Virus record (IMG/VR): IMGVR_UViG_3300043425_000122
Location: 1-38,875 of that record
Direction: 5' to 3' (one strand)
Origin: a virus
DNA length: 38,875 nt
Shown piece by piece: positions 19,201 through 25,747 of this stretch. A program made the translations under genes and the position numbers. How positions within the stretch are numbered: position 1 is the stretch's first letter; the number at the start of each line of letters is the position of its first letter. The notes under the pieces were generated by a model that was not told the DNA's origin, did not search any database, and saw only the letters and a program-made list of their open reading frames with translations.

Positions 19201-19386
19201 GCAGACTATCGTGAATATGAATATCGTCCTTCATTAACTGAAAATCAAGTAACATATACTTCAGACGATGGTGTTACTTATGATACGTTTAAAACATTCG
19301 CAATTAAGATATTGATGGTTTCTAACGACTCAGCAATTGTGCCTAAAGTTAAAGACTTGCGTATCATTGCATTACCGGCAGAATAA
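13204..19386 (+). CDS. Giant baseplate-periphery protein in the gp9/gp10 position (DUF4815-like)
   Basis: A 2060-residue protein, the largest here. Its N-terminus (FNYQPYYDDFDEDKNFLRVLF, QARELTQLQTILSNQI, FKSGSPIVGGKIS) matches the pattern I associate with DUF4815 proteins of marine T4-like phages. The middle is long, Ser/Thr/Asn-rich and beta-rich, with a segment DNRRFTMKDIGAFENRI-like helical stretch around residues 980-1010. Residues about 1848-1919 carry the Gly-rich beta repeat shared with gp6, gp7 and gp8. The C-terminus ends in a compact domain with YREYEYRPSLTENQVTY. T4 has gp9, gp10, gp11 and gp12 at this place, so this single protein may connect wedges to fibres; that role is inferred from position. 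No signal peptide or transmembrane segment was seen. Confidence 0.75.
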   Translation: MTTTFNYQPYYDDFDEDKNFLRVLFQPGYSVQARELTQLQTILSNQIEKFGNHIFKSGSPIVGGKISLDDRANYITLNTQYNGIDINASDFLDKTIISYNSTKQIRAKVIAVDTSGAYPVLILKYLSGELFAENDELKVYGQNYFAQLVSANAVGRSYVANIQDGVYYFQGQFVKVSPQFLVLETFYRIGHQSATVFTQPSYKIGIEFEESIVDYIDDSSLLDPAQGAYNYQAPGANRYKITTTLAKRTLDSADTSSFFEIIRIVNGVKTKEIEYPIYSEIEKTLARRTFDESGNYTVDPFVISLQEESFDANNNLQTGKFSAVLDPGKAYVGGYEFQTIAPSTITVDRGRDTSNIADYDLPTAVRSSVVFKDISGSLLITDFPKFDIHCVPVTNVNVSTNTAYTSTLIGSLRVSTVKYNDSTDSANGQTFSLSTNVFDVNGSSITGTIASASNTQTITLPASFSSTTGDNAYANMYFRITDAGGASISPIKIASSNGSNKTIFLSSSLPFTPSSANTFAIVSDFKVAESVISRNGLSKTFAANIDADSKDTLTGFAYISEPNRQSLIFDLPFDAVKEDSIDNLDFYARKLYASKVSDASGIITLSTEGTDTFAFAGAGGVLDDSTIINNIICFTNYNTASNGTSGIVANTILSLANNYFTVTAVSPTTLSIDMGTIGVRADFIVKTKVNNAENGTTGAIRGKQLNPLLPLMHDKVPVELDGTDTLDASNSVNQVAVSNVGIVFTDIGATFFNETAALLDLRTPGKTVSLQVPDVYQIVRITDSLSTSSNLTTAMLTSDAHDVTSSYEFDNGQRKTHYDHATIKLKRGYSSPRGNIYVQYKYLKHQSAPSPQIDGLFTVDSYLKSGSNFTYAEVPYFNNKSDSKVTPLRSALDFRPSRTIGSDTLSGAVNVDVDSVATLNAEYYLSRIDQLVVKPSREFAVIKGKPSVKPIAPPVDQQDMLIYTLTIPAYTESVKEVRADFKNNRRFTMKDIGAFENRIKSLEYYVALTGLEKSATDTKVLDANGLERSKYGILTDNFIDTSTQATYSDVGFDNRNLIENSELKPASLMRSFKLNLNESASSGDFKTAGVNGKKSLLLNYTTSEMASQPYATKAVPIANALYANFHGTLSLSPEFSADVDTDITAQVTLNSTQGLENAFNFINEAFKFISDQNYETDPNWINDKDNPFAKIVDTKWFETITTVTNQTVNVARRTNGNLETTTDRTYVSAGAELYQKQISTSSSEVDVGSFVTDIAIQPYLKPQPIIFNASSMRPNTRMYSFFDDVDVNKYIVVPNKVALNANTTLLNTEYCLIANTSSDLAANLASFNAGGSSFDLVTVTNSENGSANVSIVNGTGKPLTGKLVYGIDSRKYFTINSVVDHQSGITRGVTANTITLAADAPSVNIAGNTLTLIYESSSENGGVGNEFTVIAYNTTTKVATVNTDTSLANRSGSWIYSLGNVRTNKLGQASGVFIPPKATFRSGERKFRLTESFNNTYDTEAISFSEKTYVANGLKVDKTNLVNTVYNIDVSPQLVGSVTSPILQKTVSTSRITSTWRVDPLAQTFFVDEAVYPNGMFLESVDLYFKAKDDENIPVMVQIRPTVNGVPSSDFWYPESVVVKYPSEINVSQSPSLVNASTATKFTFPSPVFLKPGLYAFVVLSDTPDTSLWVAEKGKITTSRQFVSSQPYLGTMYKSQNTMEYTPYINEDIMFRLNRCVFSKNVGTFALESTAQSSKKYMDKFRLLETSIVPMNETVMSTNYSFISKPVDSAKETAYRDFIPKLTYSFGDDDLYVVGYRRKELLAKGDFTVQIQMATTDDAVSPLISLESLYLNAWENFVDDGIIEASDFNIIESGSGYSNANTIIVNSETGSGANVYLVVDGANGNVVGVNVVSGGSNYLDDYSITINSSTGANATIVLNSEFDSSGGPCDARYITKPITLADGFDSGDLRVFLSANKMGSSEVHVFYKILSASDGTEFKNRPYQKMVCANPTTTPSKTDADYREYEYRPSLTENQVTYTSDDGVTYDTFKTFAIKILMVSNDSAIVPKVKDLRIIALPAE

Positions 19387-19387
19387 T

Positions 19388-19618
19388 ATGTTGATTCCAG
19401 TTGAAGGTACACCATACGTTAAAGATACTTCTACAAATGCTCTATTGACTGTAAATAAAACAGCAATAGAGCAAAATGAAGCTAGAAAAAGATTGGCTAA
19501 CAATCTTAATTCTAAATCACATGAGATAAATAGTATTAAACAAGATATTCAAAGTTTGAATGCTGATTTATCAGAAATAAAAGAATTATTAAAAAATTTA
19601 TTAGTAAAAGAAAAATAG
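19388..19618 (+). CDS. Small coiled-coil protein before the first tail fibre
   Basis: A 76-residue protein. The ATG at 19388, one base after the preceding stop, is preferred over an upstream TTG at 19337 that would overlap the giant gene and add an unlikely Cys-containing leader. The first 25 residues (MLIPVEGTPYVKDTSTNALL) are compact, and the rest (about 28-76) forms a long charged heptad-like helix (IEQNEARKRLANNL, INSIKQDIQSLNADLSEIK). Probably a trimerising linker or assembly factor between baseplate and fibre, judged from position only. I cannot assign a named family. Confidence 0.7.
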   Translation: MLIPVEGTPYVKDTSTNALLTVNKTAIEQNEARKRLANNLNSKSHEINSIKQDIQSLNADLSEIKELLKNLLVKEK

Positions 19619-19624
19619 GCCGCT

Positions 19625-21337
19625 ATGTCAATATCAACCATTGCAAGAACCAACACTATTGATGAATGGAGAATTCAGACCAACCAATCTGCGTTGGAAT
19701 TGAATAAACTTGAGTCAGGTACTTATACTAAGTATGACGGTACATTGATTTTAAGTAATAATTCTACCATGATTATTACTGCAAATGGTGTTGGCTTACA
19801 AGTTTCTAATACTGCTTTATTTCAATCTGAAGTTATTATCGGTAGAGAACTTGATATCGGTGTTCAATCATCACAAACAGGTAACGTTGTTATTGGTAGA
19901 GAGTTATCTGTATTAGGTCCTAACACTTCATTATACGTTGCTAACAATGCAACTGTAAATTCTCTTACTGTTAATGCTAGTGCTTCTTTTGGTGGTACAA
20001 TAGTTAGTAACCGCTTATCTTCTAATTCAAGCATCGTAAATACAAACATTGAGGTTTTAGGTACTGCTTCAGCAAACACTTTAATTGCTAATAATGTATA
20101 CGCAAATTCTAACGTATATGTCACAGACACAATTACTACAGATAACATTAGTACTAGATTGTTATCTAGTGATGTTGCTACAGTTAACACTTTCTTAACA
20201 GTATACGGTGACGGTATCGTTGAAGGTGACTTTGTTATTCGAGGTACATTCACTCAAGTAGGTAACACTGTTATTTCAACAGATACGTTAACACTTAATG
20301 CAAATACATTAGTAGATAAAAATGCATATATCACGAATGAAAGAAATACTGGCAATAATGCTTCTATTATTTGGAATGAACAATTTGATGTATGGCAAAT
20401 CACAAGAGGAAATACAGCAACCATTTCTTCTATTGTTGATGAATCTTTAATTATCGATTCACCAGTTTCATCTAATACATCATTAATTCCTACAGCAAGT
20501 GCATTAAGAGTTGCTTATTTAACTGCTGGTGGTTATGCTAACAATGCATACTTACATGCTAATGCATCTTATGTAAGTCAAAATACAACAGGTGTTTATG
20601 CTAATGCGGCATTTGCTTTAGCCAACACAGCTTTACTTCAAGGTGGTGTAATTACTGGTGGTTATGCTAACTCAGCTTTCATCAAAGCAAACAGTGCTTT
20701 TGATACTGCAAATACAGCATTATTACAAGGTGGTGTAATTACTGGTGGATATGCTAACTCAGCATTCGCTAGAGCAAACACTGCGGTTCTTAATGCGGCT
20801 AGTGCTTCATCATATGCTAATAGTGCTTATGCTGTAGCTAACTCAGCGTTTATAACAGCAGGAAACGCTTTACCTAAATCTGGCGGTACAGTTACCGGTG
20901 CTCTAACAGTAACAGCCGATGTTAATGTTTCAGGATATACAGTAACTGCGGCATTGTTTAGTGGTACAGCAACTACAGCAAGATACGCCGACTTGGCTGA
21001 GAAATATACAACCGACCAAGAATATGAAGTTGGTACAGTTATTGTTGTTTCAACAGTAGAAACTTCTGAAGCTACTCAATCATATGATGATGCTCAAGTT
21101 GTTCTTGGAGTTATTTCTGAAAATCCAGCTTACTTAATGAATAATGATAGCGAAGGCCAACCAATCGCCTTGCGTGGTCGTGTTCCAGTTAAAGTTCTTG
21201 GTCCAGTTAATAAAGGCCAAACTTTAATTTCAACTAAAGATGGTTATGCTATAGCTGGTTCTGGTGAAAATAAATTTGCGATTGCTCTTGAATCAATCAA
21301 TACTGTTGAAGGAATGATTGAAGCCGTTATTCTATGA
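19625..21337 (+). CDS. Tail fibre 1 with ANxA-type repeats and peptidase-G2-like C-terminal domain
   Basis: A 570-residue protein. The N-terminus (SISTIARTNTIDEWRIQTNQ) is a virion-attachment type seen in marine T4-like phage fibres. Residues about 25-300 are Asn/Ser/Thr-rich beta repeats. Residues about 300-415 carry YANSAF..ANTA-type repeats, including two nearly identical copies of a GGVITGGYANSAF unit. The last 120 residues begin ARYADLAEKYTTDQEYEVGT and include VVLGVISENPAYLMN, resembling the phage peptidase-G2 / intramolecular chaperone domain (pattern D-x-A-E ... LG-x-I-S-x-N-P). Such domains trimerise and can self-cleave; activity is not shown. Its stop overlaps the next start (ATGA), coupling it to the enzyme island. 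Confidence 0.85.
   Translation: MSISTIARTNTIDEWRIQTNQSALELNKLESGTYTKYDGTLILSNNSTMIITANGVGLQVSNTALFQSEVIIGRELDIGVQSSQTGNVVIGRELSVLGPNTSLYVANNATVNSLTVNASASFGGTIVSNRLSSNSSIVNTNIEVLGTASANTLIANNVYANSNVYVTDTITTDNISTRLLSSDVATVNTFLTVYGDGIVEGDFVIRGTFTQVGNTVISTDTLTLNANTLVDKNAYITNERNTGNNASIIWNEQFDVWQITRGNTATISSIVDESLIIDSPVSSNTSLIPTASALRVAYLTAGGYANNAYLHANASYVSQNTTGVYANAAFALANTALLQGGVITGGYANSAFIKANSAFDTANTALLQGGVITGGYANSAFARANTAVLNAASASSYANSAYAVANSAFITAGNALPKSGGTVTGALTVTADVNVSGYTVTAALFSGTATTARYADLAEKYTTDQEYEVGTVIVVSTVETSEATQSYDDAQVVLGVISENPAYLMNNDSEGQPIALRGRVPVKVLGPVNKGQTLISTKDGYAIAGSGENKFAIALESINTVEGMIEAVIL
20639..20748 (+). repeat. Tandem intragenic repeat in tail fibre 1
   Basis: The same 23-base string (starting CAAGGTGGTGTAATTACTGG) occurs at 20639-20661 and 20726-20748, 87 bases apart. 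It encodes QGGVITGG followed by YANSAF in both copies. A multiple of three preserves frame, so this is a coding repeat suited to unequal recombination. Confidence 0.85.
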
Positions 21338-21858
21338 TTTCATTACTTGAGTTTGAGAATTTTGTTCACTCTAAATTAGTTTACGAACAAAATATTATAT
21401 CTGTTATTGATGAAGACGGTAAACAAATATATCTTAATAGTCTAGGTGACTTGTACAAATACAATGCCTGCACTATTAAGATAGAACAGATGGAAAAATA
21501 CAATCAAAGTATTTTTAATTTCTGTAAAGAATTAGCAATCAAATATAATCATGATGGTCCTGTGTCATGTCATGCTTTTAGAGCATTCAAAGATTCTGTT
21601 AGTTTTGGCTTGCACACTGACCCTGATGACGTTATAATTCTCGGTGTAGCCGGGATTAAGTGGATGAATATAGATTCTAAAGAACACTGTATTGGTCCAA
21701 ATCAATCAGTATTAATTCCTGCTAATACTCCTCATGAAGCATTAAATAAAGAAGATTCATTAATGCTCAGTTTCGGTTTAGAACATTTTTTAAAAGATAA
21801 AGTGATTAGTTATGAATTGGATGTTTTATCTGAAGACGACCGAAACGTGCAACCTTAA
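21334..21858 (+). CDS. Putative JmjC/cupin-type Fe(II) oxygenase (island enzyme 1)
   Basis: A 174-residue protein. The core (about residues 88-152) has H94-T-D96 followed by VIILGVAGIKWM, matching the JmjC/cupin pattern H-x-D ... L-x-V-x-G-x-K-x-W of ribosomal-oxygenase-like hydroxylases. A later H134 in IPANTPHEA is the likely third metal ligand, and SFGLEHF closes the barrel. The small size suggests a single cupin domain without partner domains. Its ATG overlaps the fibre 1 stop by four bases and its 3-prime end overlaps the radical SAM gene by 47 bases. A protein hydroxylase, perhaps of fibre or precursor protein, is the likely role; the substrate is unknown. A non-catalytic cupin is possible. 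Confidence 0.65.
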   Translation: MISLLEFENFVHSKLVYEQNIISVIDEDGKQIYLNSLGDLYKYNACTIKIEQMEKYNQSIFNFCKELAIKYNHDGPVSCHAFRAFKDSVSFGLHTDPDDVIILGVAGIKWMNIDSKEHCIGPNQSVLIPANTPHEALNKEDSLMLSFGLEHFLKDKVISYELDVLSEDDRNVQP

Positions 21859-22873
21859 TTGTAAGCACTGTTTCACCAATGGAATCAATGGACCTAAAAT
21901 CTATTGGAATCATATCAAAGTAGCAAATTGGATTAAAAGATTTGCTGAATATCGAAAAGACTCAATCAAAGAAGATTCTCTACACTGTGAGTTTCATGGC
22001 GGTGAACCTTTCTTAGCACCTGTAGAACAAATGAGATATGTATGGAATGAATGTAAAAGTTTATTTCCTGAGATGTCATGGGGTATTACTACAAACTTAG
22101 TATTCAAACTAACTGATGATAAAATAGATTTTATTAAAAATTGTTTGAATAATAGATTAGGCACTAGTTGGGACCCTAAGATTAGATTCGATAACGAAAA
22201 GCAATCTACATTATGGGCTGAAAATGTCAAGACTTTAGTTCAAAAAAACGTTGACATAAAACTTTTTATTAGTGTTACTAAAGATACTATCGAGATTGAG
22301 CCTATCAAATTACTGGAATGGGTAAGAAGTTTAGGTGTCAAAGAGTTAGCATTCGAACGACTTACGGGTAATGGTAATGCTAATTTGCATCCTGAAATAT
22401 TTCCATCTAACATAGAACAAGATGCATGGTTCTTAAAGATGCATAATCAATCTGAAGAATATGGTGCTAGAGAATGGTTTGATAATGAGTTTTTAGAGAT
22501 TGTTTATGAGAAATTTGAAAACAACTTCACCAAAGGTGGCACATTCTGTCGAGACTGTGAAGAAAAGATATTCACGATTAATGCAACTGGAAGTATATCT
22601 GGATGTCCTAATTCGGCACCGGAGTTTCAATTTGGACATCTAGATGATTCTATAGAAACTCTTATAAATAGTCCTACTAGAGTACAAAATATTGCTTGCG
22701 AACGTGCACGAGACACTAGATGTTTTTCTTGTGATGTTTTTGAATATTGTGGTGGCGATTGTCACCAGTTATCATGGCAAGATGATGTTTGCGGTGCTCC
22801 AAAAAGTTTAATGAGACAACTGAAGACTAACACTAAAAAGAAGATTTGGATAATAAATGGCATCACTAGATAA
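21812..22873 (+). CDS. Radical SAM protein with complete SPASM domain (island enzyme 2)
   Basis: A 353-residue protein. The [4Fe-4S]-SAM motif C13-x3-C17-x2-C20 is in CNLNCKHC, and the GGEP SAM-amino-group motif is present (HGGEPFL). The C-terminal third has the full SPASM signature: Cx10Gx4C (CEEKIFTINATGSISGC), then Cx2Cx5Cx3C (CFSCDVFEYCGGDC) and a final Cys in DDVCG. SPASM enzymes bind two auxiliary clusters and mostly modify peptides or proteins (sactipeptide, AnSME, PqqE, mycofactocin types). The start overlaps the upstream gene by 47 bases, and an internal ATG at 21821 is also possible. Its last 17 bases overlap the Cys-His-repeat protein, making that protein the prime substrate candidate. 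Family call firm; reaction unknown. Confidence 0.88.
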   Translation: MNWMFYLKTTETCNLNCKHCFTNGINGPKIYWNHIKVANWIKRFAEYRKDSIKEDSLHCEFHGGEPFLAPVEQMRYVWNECKSLFPEMSWGITTNLVFKLTDDKIDFIKNCLNNRLGTSWDPKIRFDNEKQSTLWAENVKTLVQKNVDIKLFISVTKDTIEIEPIKLLEWVRSLGVKELAFERLTGNGNANLHPEIFPSNIEQDAWFLKMHNQSEEYGAREWFDNEFLEIVYEKFENNFTKGGTFCRDCEEKIFTINATGSISGCPNSAPEFQFGHLDDSIETLINSPTRVQNIACERARDTRCFSCDVFEYCGGDCHQLSWQDDVCGAPKSLMRQLKTNTKKKIWIINGITR

Positions 22874-23426
22874 TCCTATTACCCCACAGAATATTGTTGA
22901 CAGATTTGCTGACTATGTTGTTGCAACAGGAAACTCAAATATTGCTTGGGGATATAATGCATATCCATTTGCTGAGTTTGATGGTAACTATTTTGGTGGT
23001 TACACTTCTGGTAAAGGCATCGGTATCAATGGAGGAAGTGTAGGAGTTACAGGAAGTTTAGTCACAGCTTCTTCAATTGTTAATGCATTAGTAAACGAAA
23101 CTTATGCATATACGAATATCAGAAATTTGAGAGCATTATTATTTGTTGATGGCGGCGGTGGTAATACAGGCTCACGACCAACACCAGGATATGTTTATGA
23201 TGCTACGGCGATTGCATACCTAAACGGAAACTATTTACAAGGTTTTGGTTGGAGTACTATGGGTGTAGATGCAGGACAAAATGTATCTGCTGGTAATTTA
23301 GAGTCGTTTTTTAGTCACTTAAGAGATATCTTAAATAATGCAAGAGCACAGACGGTTACAGTTCAAATTAATGTATGTCATGCTTCTTGTCATTCAAATT
23401 GTCATGGTTCAAGAGGAAGAAGATAA
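22857..23426 (+). CDS. Candidate modified protein with C-terminal CHxx repeat
   Basis: A 189-residue protein that I do not recognise. The body is Gly/Asn/Tyr/Ala-rich (GYNAYPFAEFDGNYFGG; GINGGSVGVTGS; DGGGGNTGSRPTPGY), like an adhesin or fibre tip. A helix about residues 147-162 (LESFFSHLRDILNNA) leads to TVTVQINV and then a tetrapeptide repeat, CHAS-CHSN-CHGS, ending in RGRR. All three Cys (174, 178, 182) and three of the four His lie in the last 16 residues, a pattern expected of a RiPP-type core or a metal site. It begins inside the SPASM gene (17-base overlap). Role as substrate is inference. Alternatives are a metal-binding adhesin or a disulfide-linked fibre tip. Confidence 0.75.
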   Translation: MASLDNPITPQNIVDRFADYVVATGNSNIAWGYNAYPFAEFDGNYFGGYTSGKGIGINGGSVGVTGSLVTASSIVNALVNETYAYTNIRNLRALLFVDGGGGNTGSRPTPGYVYDATAIAYLNGNYLQGFGWSTMGVDAGQNVSAGNLESFFSHLRDILNNARAQTVTVQINVCHASCHSNCHGSRGRR

Positions 23427-23432
23427 TATATT

Positions 23433-24161
23433 ATGAGTTTAGTGAGAACAGTAGCACCTATATCAATCGACAATCTAAAACAATATTTTACAGATAAATC
23501 AATATCTTATCAGATTGATTATGCTAATAGTACATTAAAAGGTTCTAAGTTACTGACTTATTTAAGTAATCTTGATATACCAGCAGATATAGATTTTAAA
23601 GATTGTTCAGAACAAGAACGATTAGAATTAATTAAAGATTATTTACATAGTGGCATGTTGTTGAACGTGACTTCTTTAGAAAAAGAAGTTATTTTAATTA
23701 TGCTTGAATTAAAGAGCATGACCGACTCAACAATTTATAAACAATTTATCGAAGACAACATTGAGATTGTTAAGAAATGGGTTTCTAGAATTGATAGTTT
23801 GATTTTGTATAATCTATACATTATCGATTCTGAAGAAATGAAGAATTATGTGAAGCAGTTTCCTGAAGATAATACAGATAGCAACGAAGGAATTAACTTT
23901 GTAAGCTTACTGAAACATGAGTTTTTCTATACATTATTCGGTCGTATTGACCAAAGTAGTTTGAGATTCTACTCTAAATATTTTGATGAGTATATGTTCA
24001 AAGGTAAAAACATGTATTCTTATTGGGCTAACAATAATAACCCAATGTATATGTTAACAGTAGGTATCTCAGAACAATTATTTAAAAACGAAGAATACAT
24101 AGAAGCAAAACAAAATTCTGTAAAAGAATTAGAGGAGTTAATTAATGTTACACCTGTTTAA
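23433..24161 (+). CDS. Island protein of unknown function A
   Basis: A 242-residue protein, acidic and apparently all-helical, with no metal-binding motif, signal peptide or membrane segment seen. Notable stretches are the N-terminal ISIDNLKQYFTDKSISYQID, a hydrophobic helix around VILIMLELKSM, and LLKHEFFYTLFGRIDQSS near residue 165. It lies between the CHxx-repeat protein and another unknown, overlapping the latter by 17 bases. Possible jobs are a scaffold, chaperone or recognition partner for the neighbouring enzymes, but nothing in the sequence proves any of these. No family recognised. Confidence 0.7.
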   Translation: MSLVRTVAPISIDNLKQYFTDKSISYQIDYANSTLKGSKLLTYLSNLDIPADIDFKDCSEQERLELIKDYLHSGMLLNVTSLEKEVILIMLELKSMTDSTIYKQFIEDNIEIVKKWVSRIDSLILYNLYIIDSEEMKNYVKQFPEDNTDSNEGINFVSLLKHEFFYTLFGRIDQSSLRFYSKYFDEYMFKGKNMYSYWANNNNPMYMLTVGISEQLFKNEEYIEAKQNSVKELEELINVTPV

Positions 24162-25227
24162 GAAAACCTACATTCAAATCGATTCGTTGATTGATGTTAA
24201 AAACGATAGATTGGTTATATCTAAATCTGTGGGTATGCCTGATGGTACTAAAGTATCTATTGGTGAAGTATTACATCACGTTGATGATATAACAAAGATT
24301 GTAGGTAAAGGTAAAGAATACGAAAGTGTTTTTTCATTACTTAAAACTATCTCGCAACAAAATGATACAAATGACCGTCCTTTTGTTATCTATGCAGACC
24401 AATCAGCATTCTTAACTATTGTGTGTGCTTGGTTCAAAGCTATTTTTGCAAACATCGATTCTGTTTCTGCTCACAAAATTATTAAAGCACACTTTGATAG
24501 AGAAAAACTTGTTGGAAGTTTAGAGACTAAAGACTTTGATGCATTCGACACATTCGAACCATCACTTGCTGAATGGGAAGCAGTCTTTGGTAAAACAACA
24601 GTGACTGTAGCTGAAGCAACAGATATTCTTACTACTGTAGGATACAACTTAAGTATTGAATTCTTGTTATCATCTTATGTTTATAATAAGACTCAAAAAG
24701 CTAAATTAAAAGTAGCAATTCAAAAATTAGTTAAACGTCAAATCGAACAAACTATTATTGAAGCCAAGTATACTGTGAATAGAAAACTATTACGTAAACA
24801 ATTTACAGATAGACTTGGTGTTACATTAAATACTTTTGATAATATTGATGCTTATAGTACAGACCCTGCACTTAAAATTATCAATGACTCTAGTTTCATG
24901 AGTCATATAGGTACACCTAGATTTGGTAAACAATCAAACATTGATTTGAAATCTATTAGTGATGCTGATATTGTATTGTTGGATTCATTTATTAATAAAG
25001 TATATCCTGAATTAGAATATAAAGAATACTTTCAATCATATTTAAAATATGTACGTAAAACAGAATTGACTGATGCTGACTTAGATGCATTTATTGCTAA
25101 TGAGTGTGTTGCTGAAGAACCATTCTGTTCAACAATTGATTTAGAAAATATCAATATCTATTTTATTGATTACGTATTACAAAATGTCAAATCACCTGAG
25201 AAATTGAAAGCTTATTTAATAAGATAA
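24145..25227 (+). CDS. Island protein of unknown function B
   Basis: A 360-residue protein that I cannot place in a family. A strong GAGGAG ribosome site precedes the ATG although it starts inside the previous gene. The N-terminus is beta-like (FKKTYIQIDSLIDVKNDRL, SVGMPDGTKVSIGEV). The middle contains VIYADQSAFLTIVCAWFKAIF, a possible hydrophobic core helix, followed by basic helices (KLKVAIQKLVKRQIEQTI, NRKLLRKQFTDRLGV). The C-terminal part is acidic and helical. It contains only a few scattered Cys, so a metal enzyme is unlikely. One base separates it from the downstream oxygenase gene. A structural role cannot be excluded. Confidence 0.7.
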   Translation: MLHLFKKTYIQIDSLIDVKNDRLVISKSVGMPDGTKVSIGEVLHHVDDITKIVGKGKEYESVFSLLKTISQQNDTNDRPFVIYADQSAFLTIVCAWFKAIFANIDSVSAHKIIKAHFDREKLVGSLETKDFDAFDTFEPSLAEWEAVFGKTTVTVAEATDILTTVGYNLSIEFLLSSYVYNKTQKAKLKVAIQKLVKRQIEQTIIEAKYTVNRKLLRKQFTDRLGVTLNTFDNIDAYSTDPALKIINDSSFMSHIGTPRFGKQSNIDLKSISDADIVLLDSFINKVYPELEYKEYFQSYLKYVRKTELTDADLDAFIANECVAEEPFCSTIDLENINIYFIDYVLQNVKSPEKLKAYLIR

Positions 25228-25228
25228 T

Positions 25229-25747
25229 ATGCACTCGTTATTTAAAAATGGATACTGTAATTGGTTAGCAACAGATTTAGCAGACCAATTACAGGTTGAT
25301 GATTTAGAGTTTGACCCTAAAACTTCTCATATTAGTAGACTTCCTACTAACAATCAAGATTATGTTAAGACTATGTTGAATGTATTACACAATCAAATAG
25401 CACTAACATACATACAACCTTATGCACATTCATATGAATTATTAGAATCTGACATAAAAGGTAATCTACCAAAAGATTCTAAATTTTGCCAGTTTCATTC
25501 TGATGCTGATGAACCATCAAACGTATTCTTTTTACTTTACTTTAATGATATGAGTGAAATAAAAGAAGGTGGATTGTATGTCGGTGATGATGTCATCTAT
25601 CCTAGATATGGTGAATTAATCGCTGTATTAAATGATAATCCTAAAATATTACATAGAGCAGGTTACACCGAACATAGAAGAATTGTAGCTTGTTTTGACT
25701 TTATAGTGAATTGGAATCATGAATCAATTAGCAAATCTTGGATTTGA
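25229..25747 (+). CDS. Putative 2-oxoglutarate/Fe(II) oxygenase (island enzyme 3)
   Basis: A 172-residue protein with prolyl-4-hydroxylase-like features: metal ligands H90-S-D92 (QFHSDADEP) and H142 (KILHRAGY), with R150/R151 in the place of the 2-oxoglutarate-binding Arg (EHRRIVACF). The EGGLYVGDDVIYPRYGELI segment between them fits the GGxL and PxxGxxxxF strands of the fold. The family hydroxylates proteins, nucleic acids or small molecules; the size (single domain) suits the short phage versions. It is packed between unknown B and a second oxygenase, with a 29-base overlap. Substrate unknown. Confidence 0.75.
   Translation: MHSLFKNGYCNWLATDLADQLQVDDLEFDPKTSHISRLPTNNQDYVKTMLNVLHNQIALTYIQPYAHSYELLESDIKGNLPKDSKFCQFHSDADEPSNVFFLLYFNDMSEIKEGGLYVGDDVIYPRYGELIAVLNDNPKILHRAGYTEHRRIVACFDFIVNWNHESISKSWI

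Noticed and set aside
22857-23426. Assigning the CHxx protein and radical SAM genes to the known His-Xaa-Ser (Hxs) system
   Set aside because: Only loosely HxS-like; Cys precedes each His, one unit ends in Asn, and no HxsD-type small partner is recognised. Kept as an analogy only.
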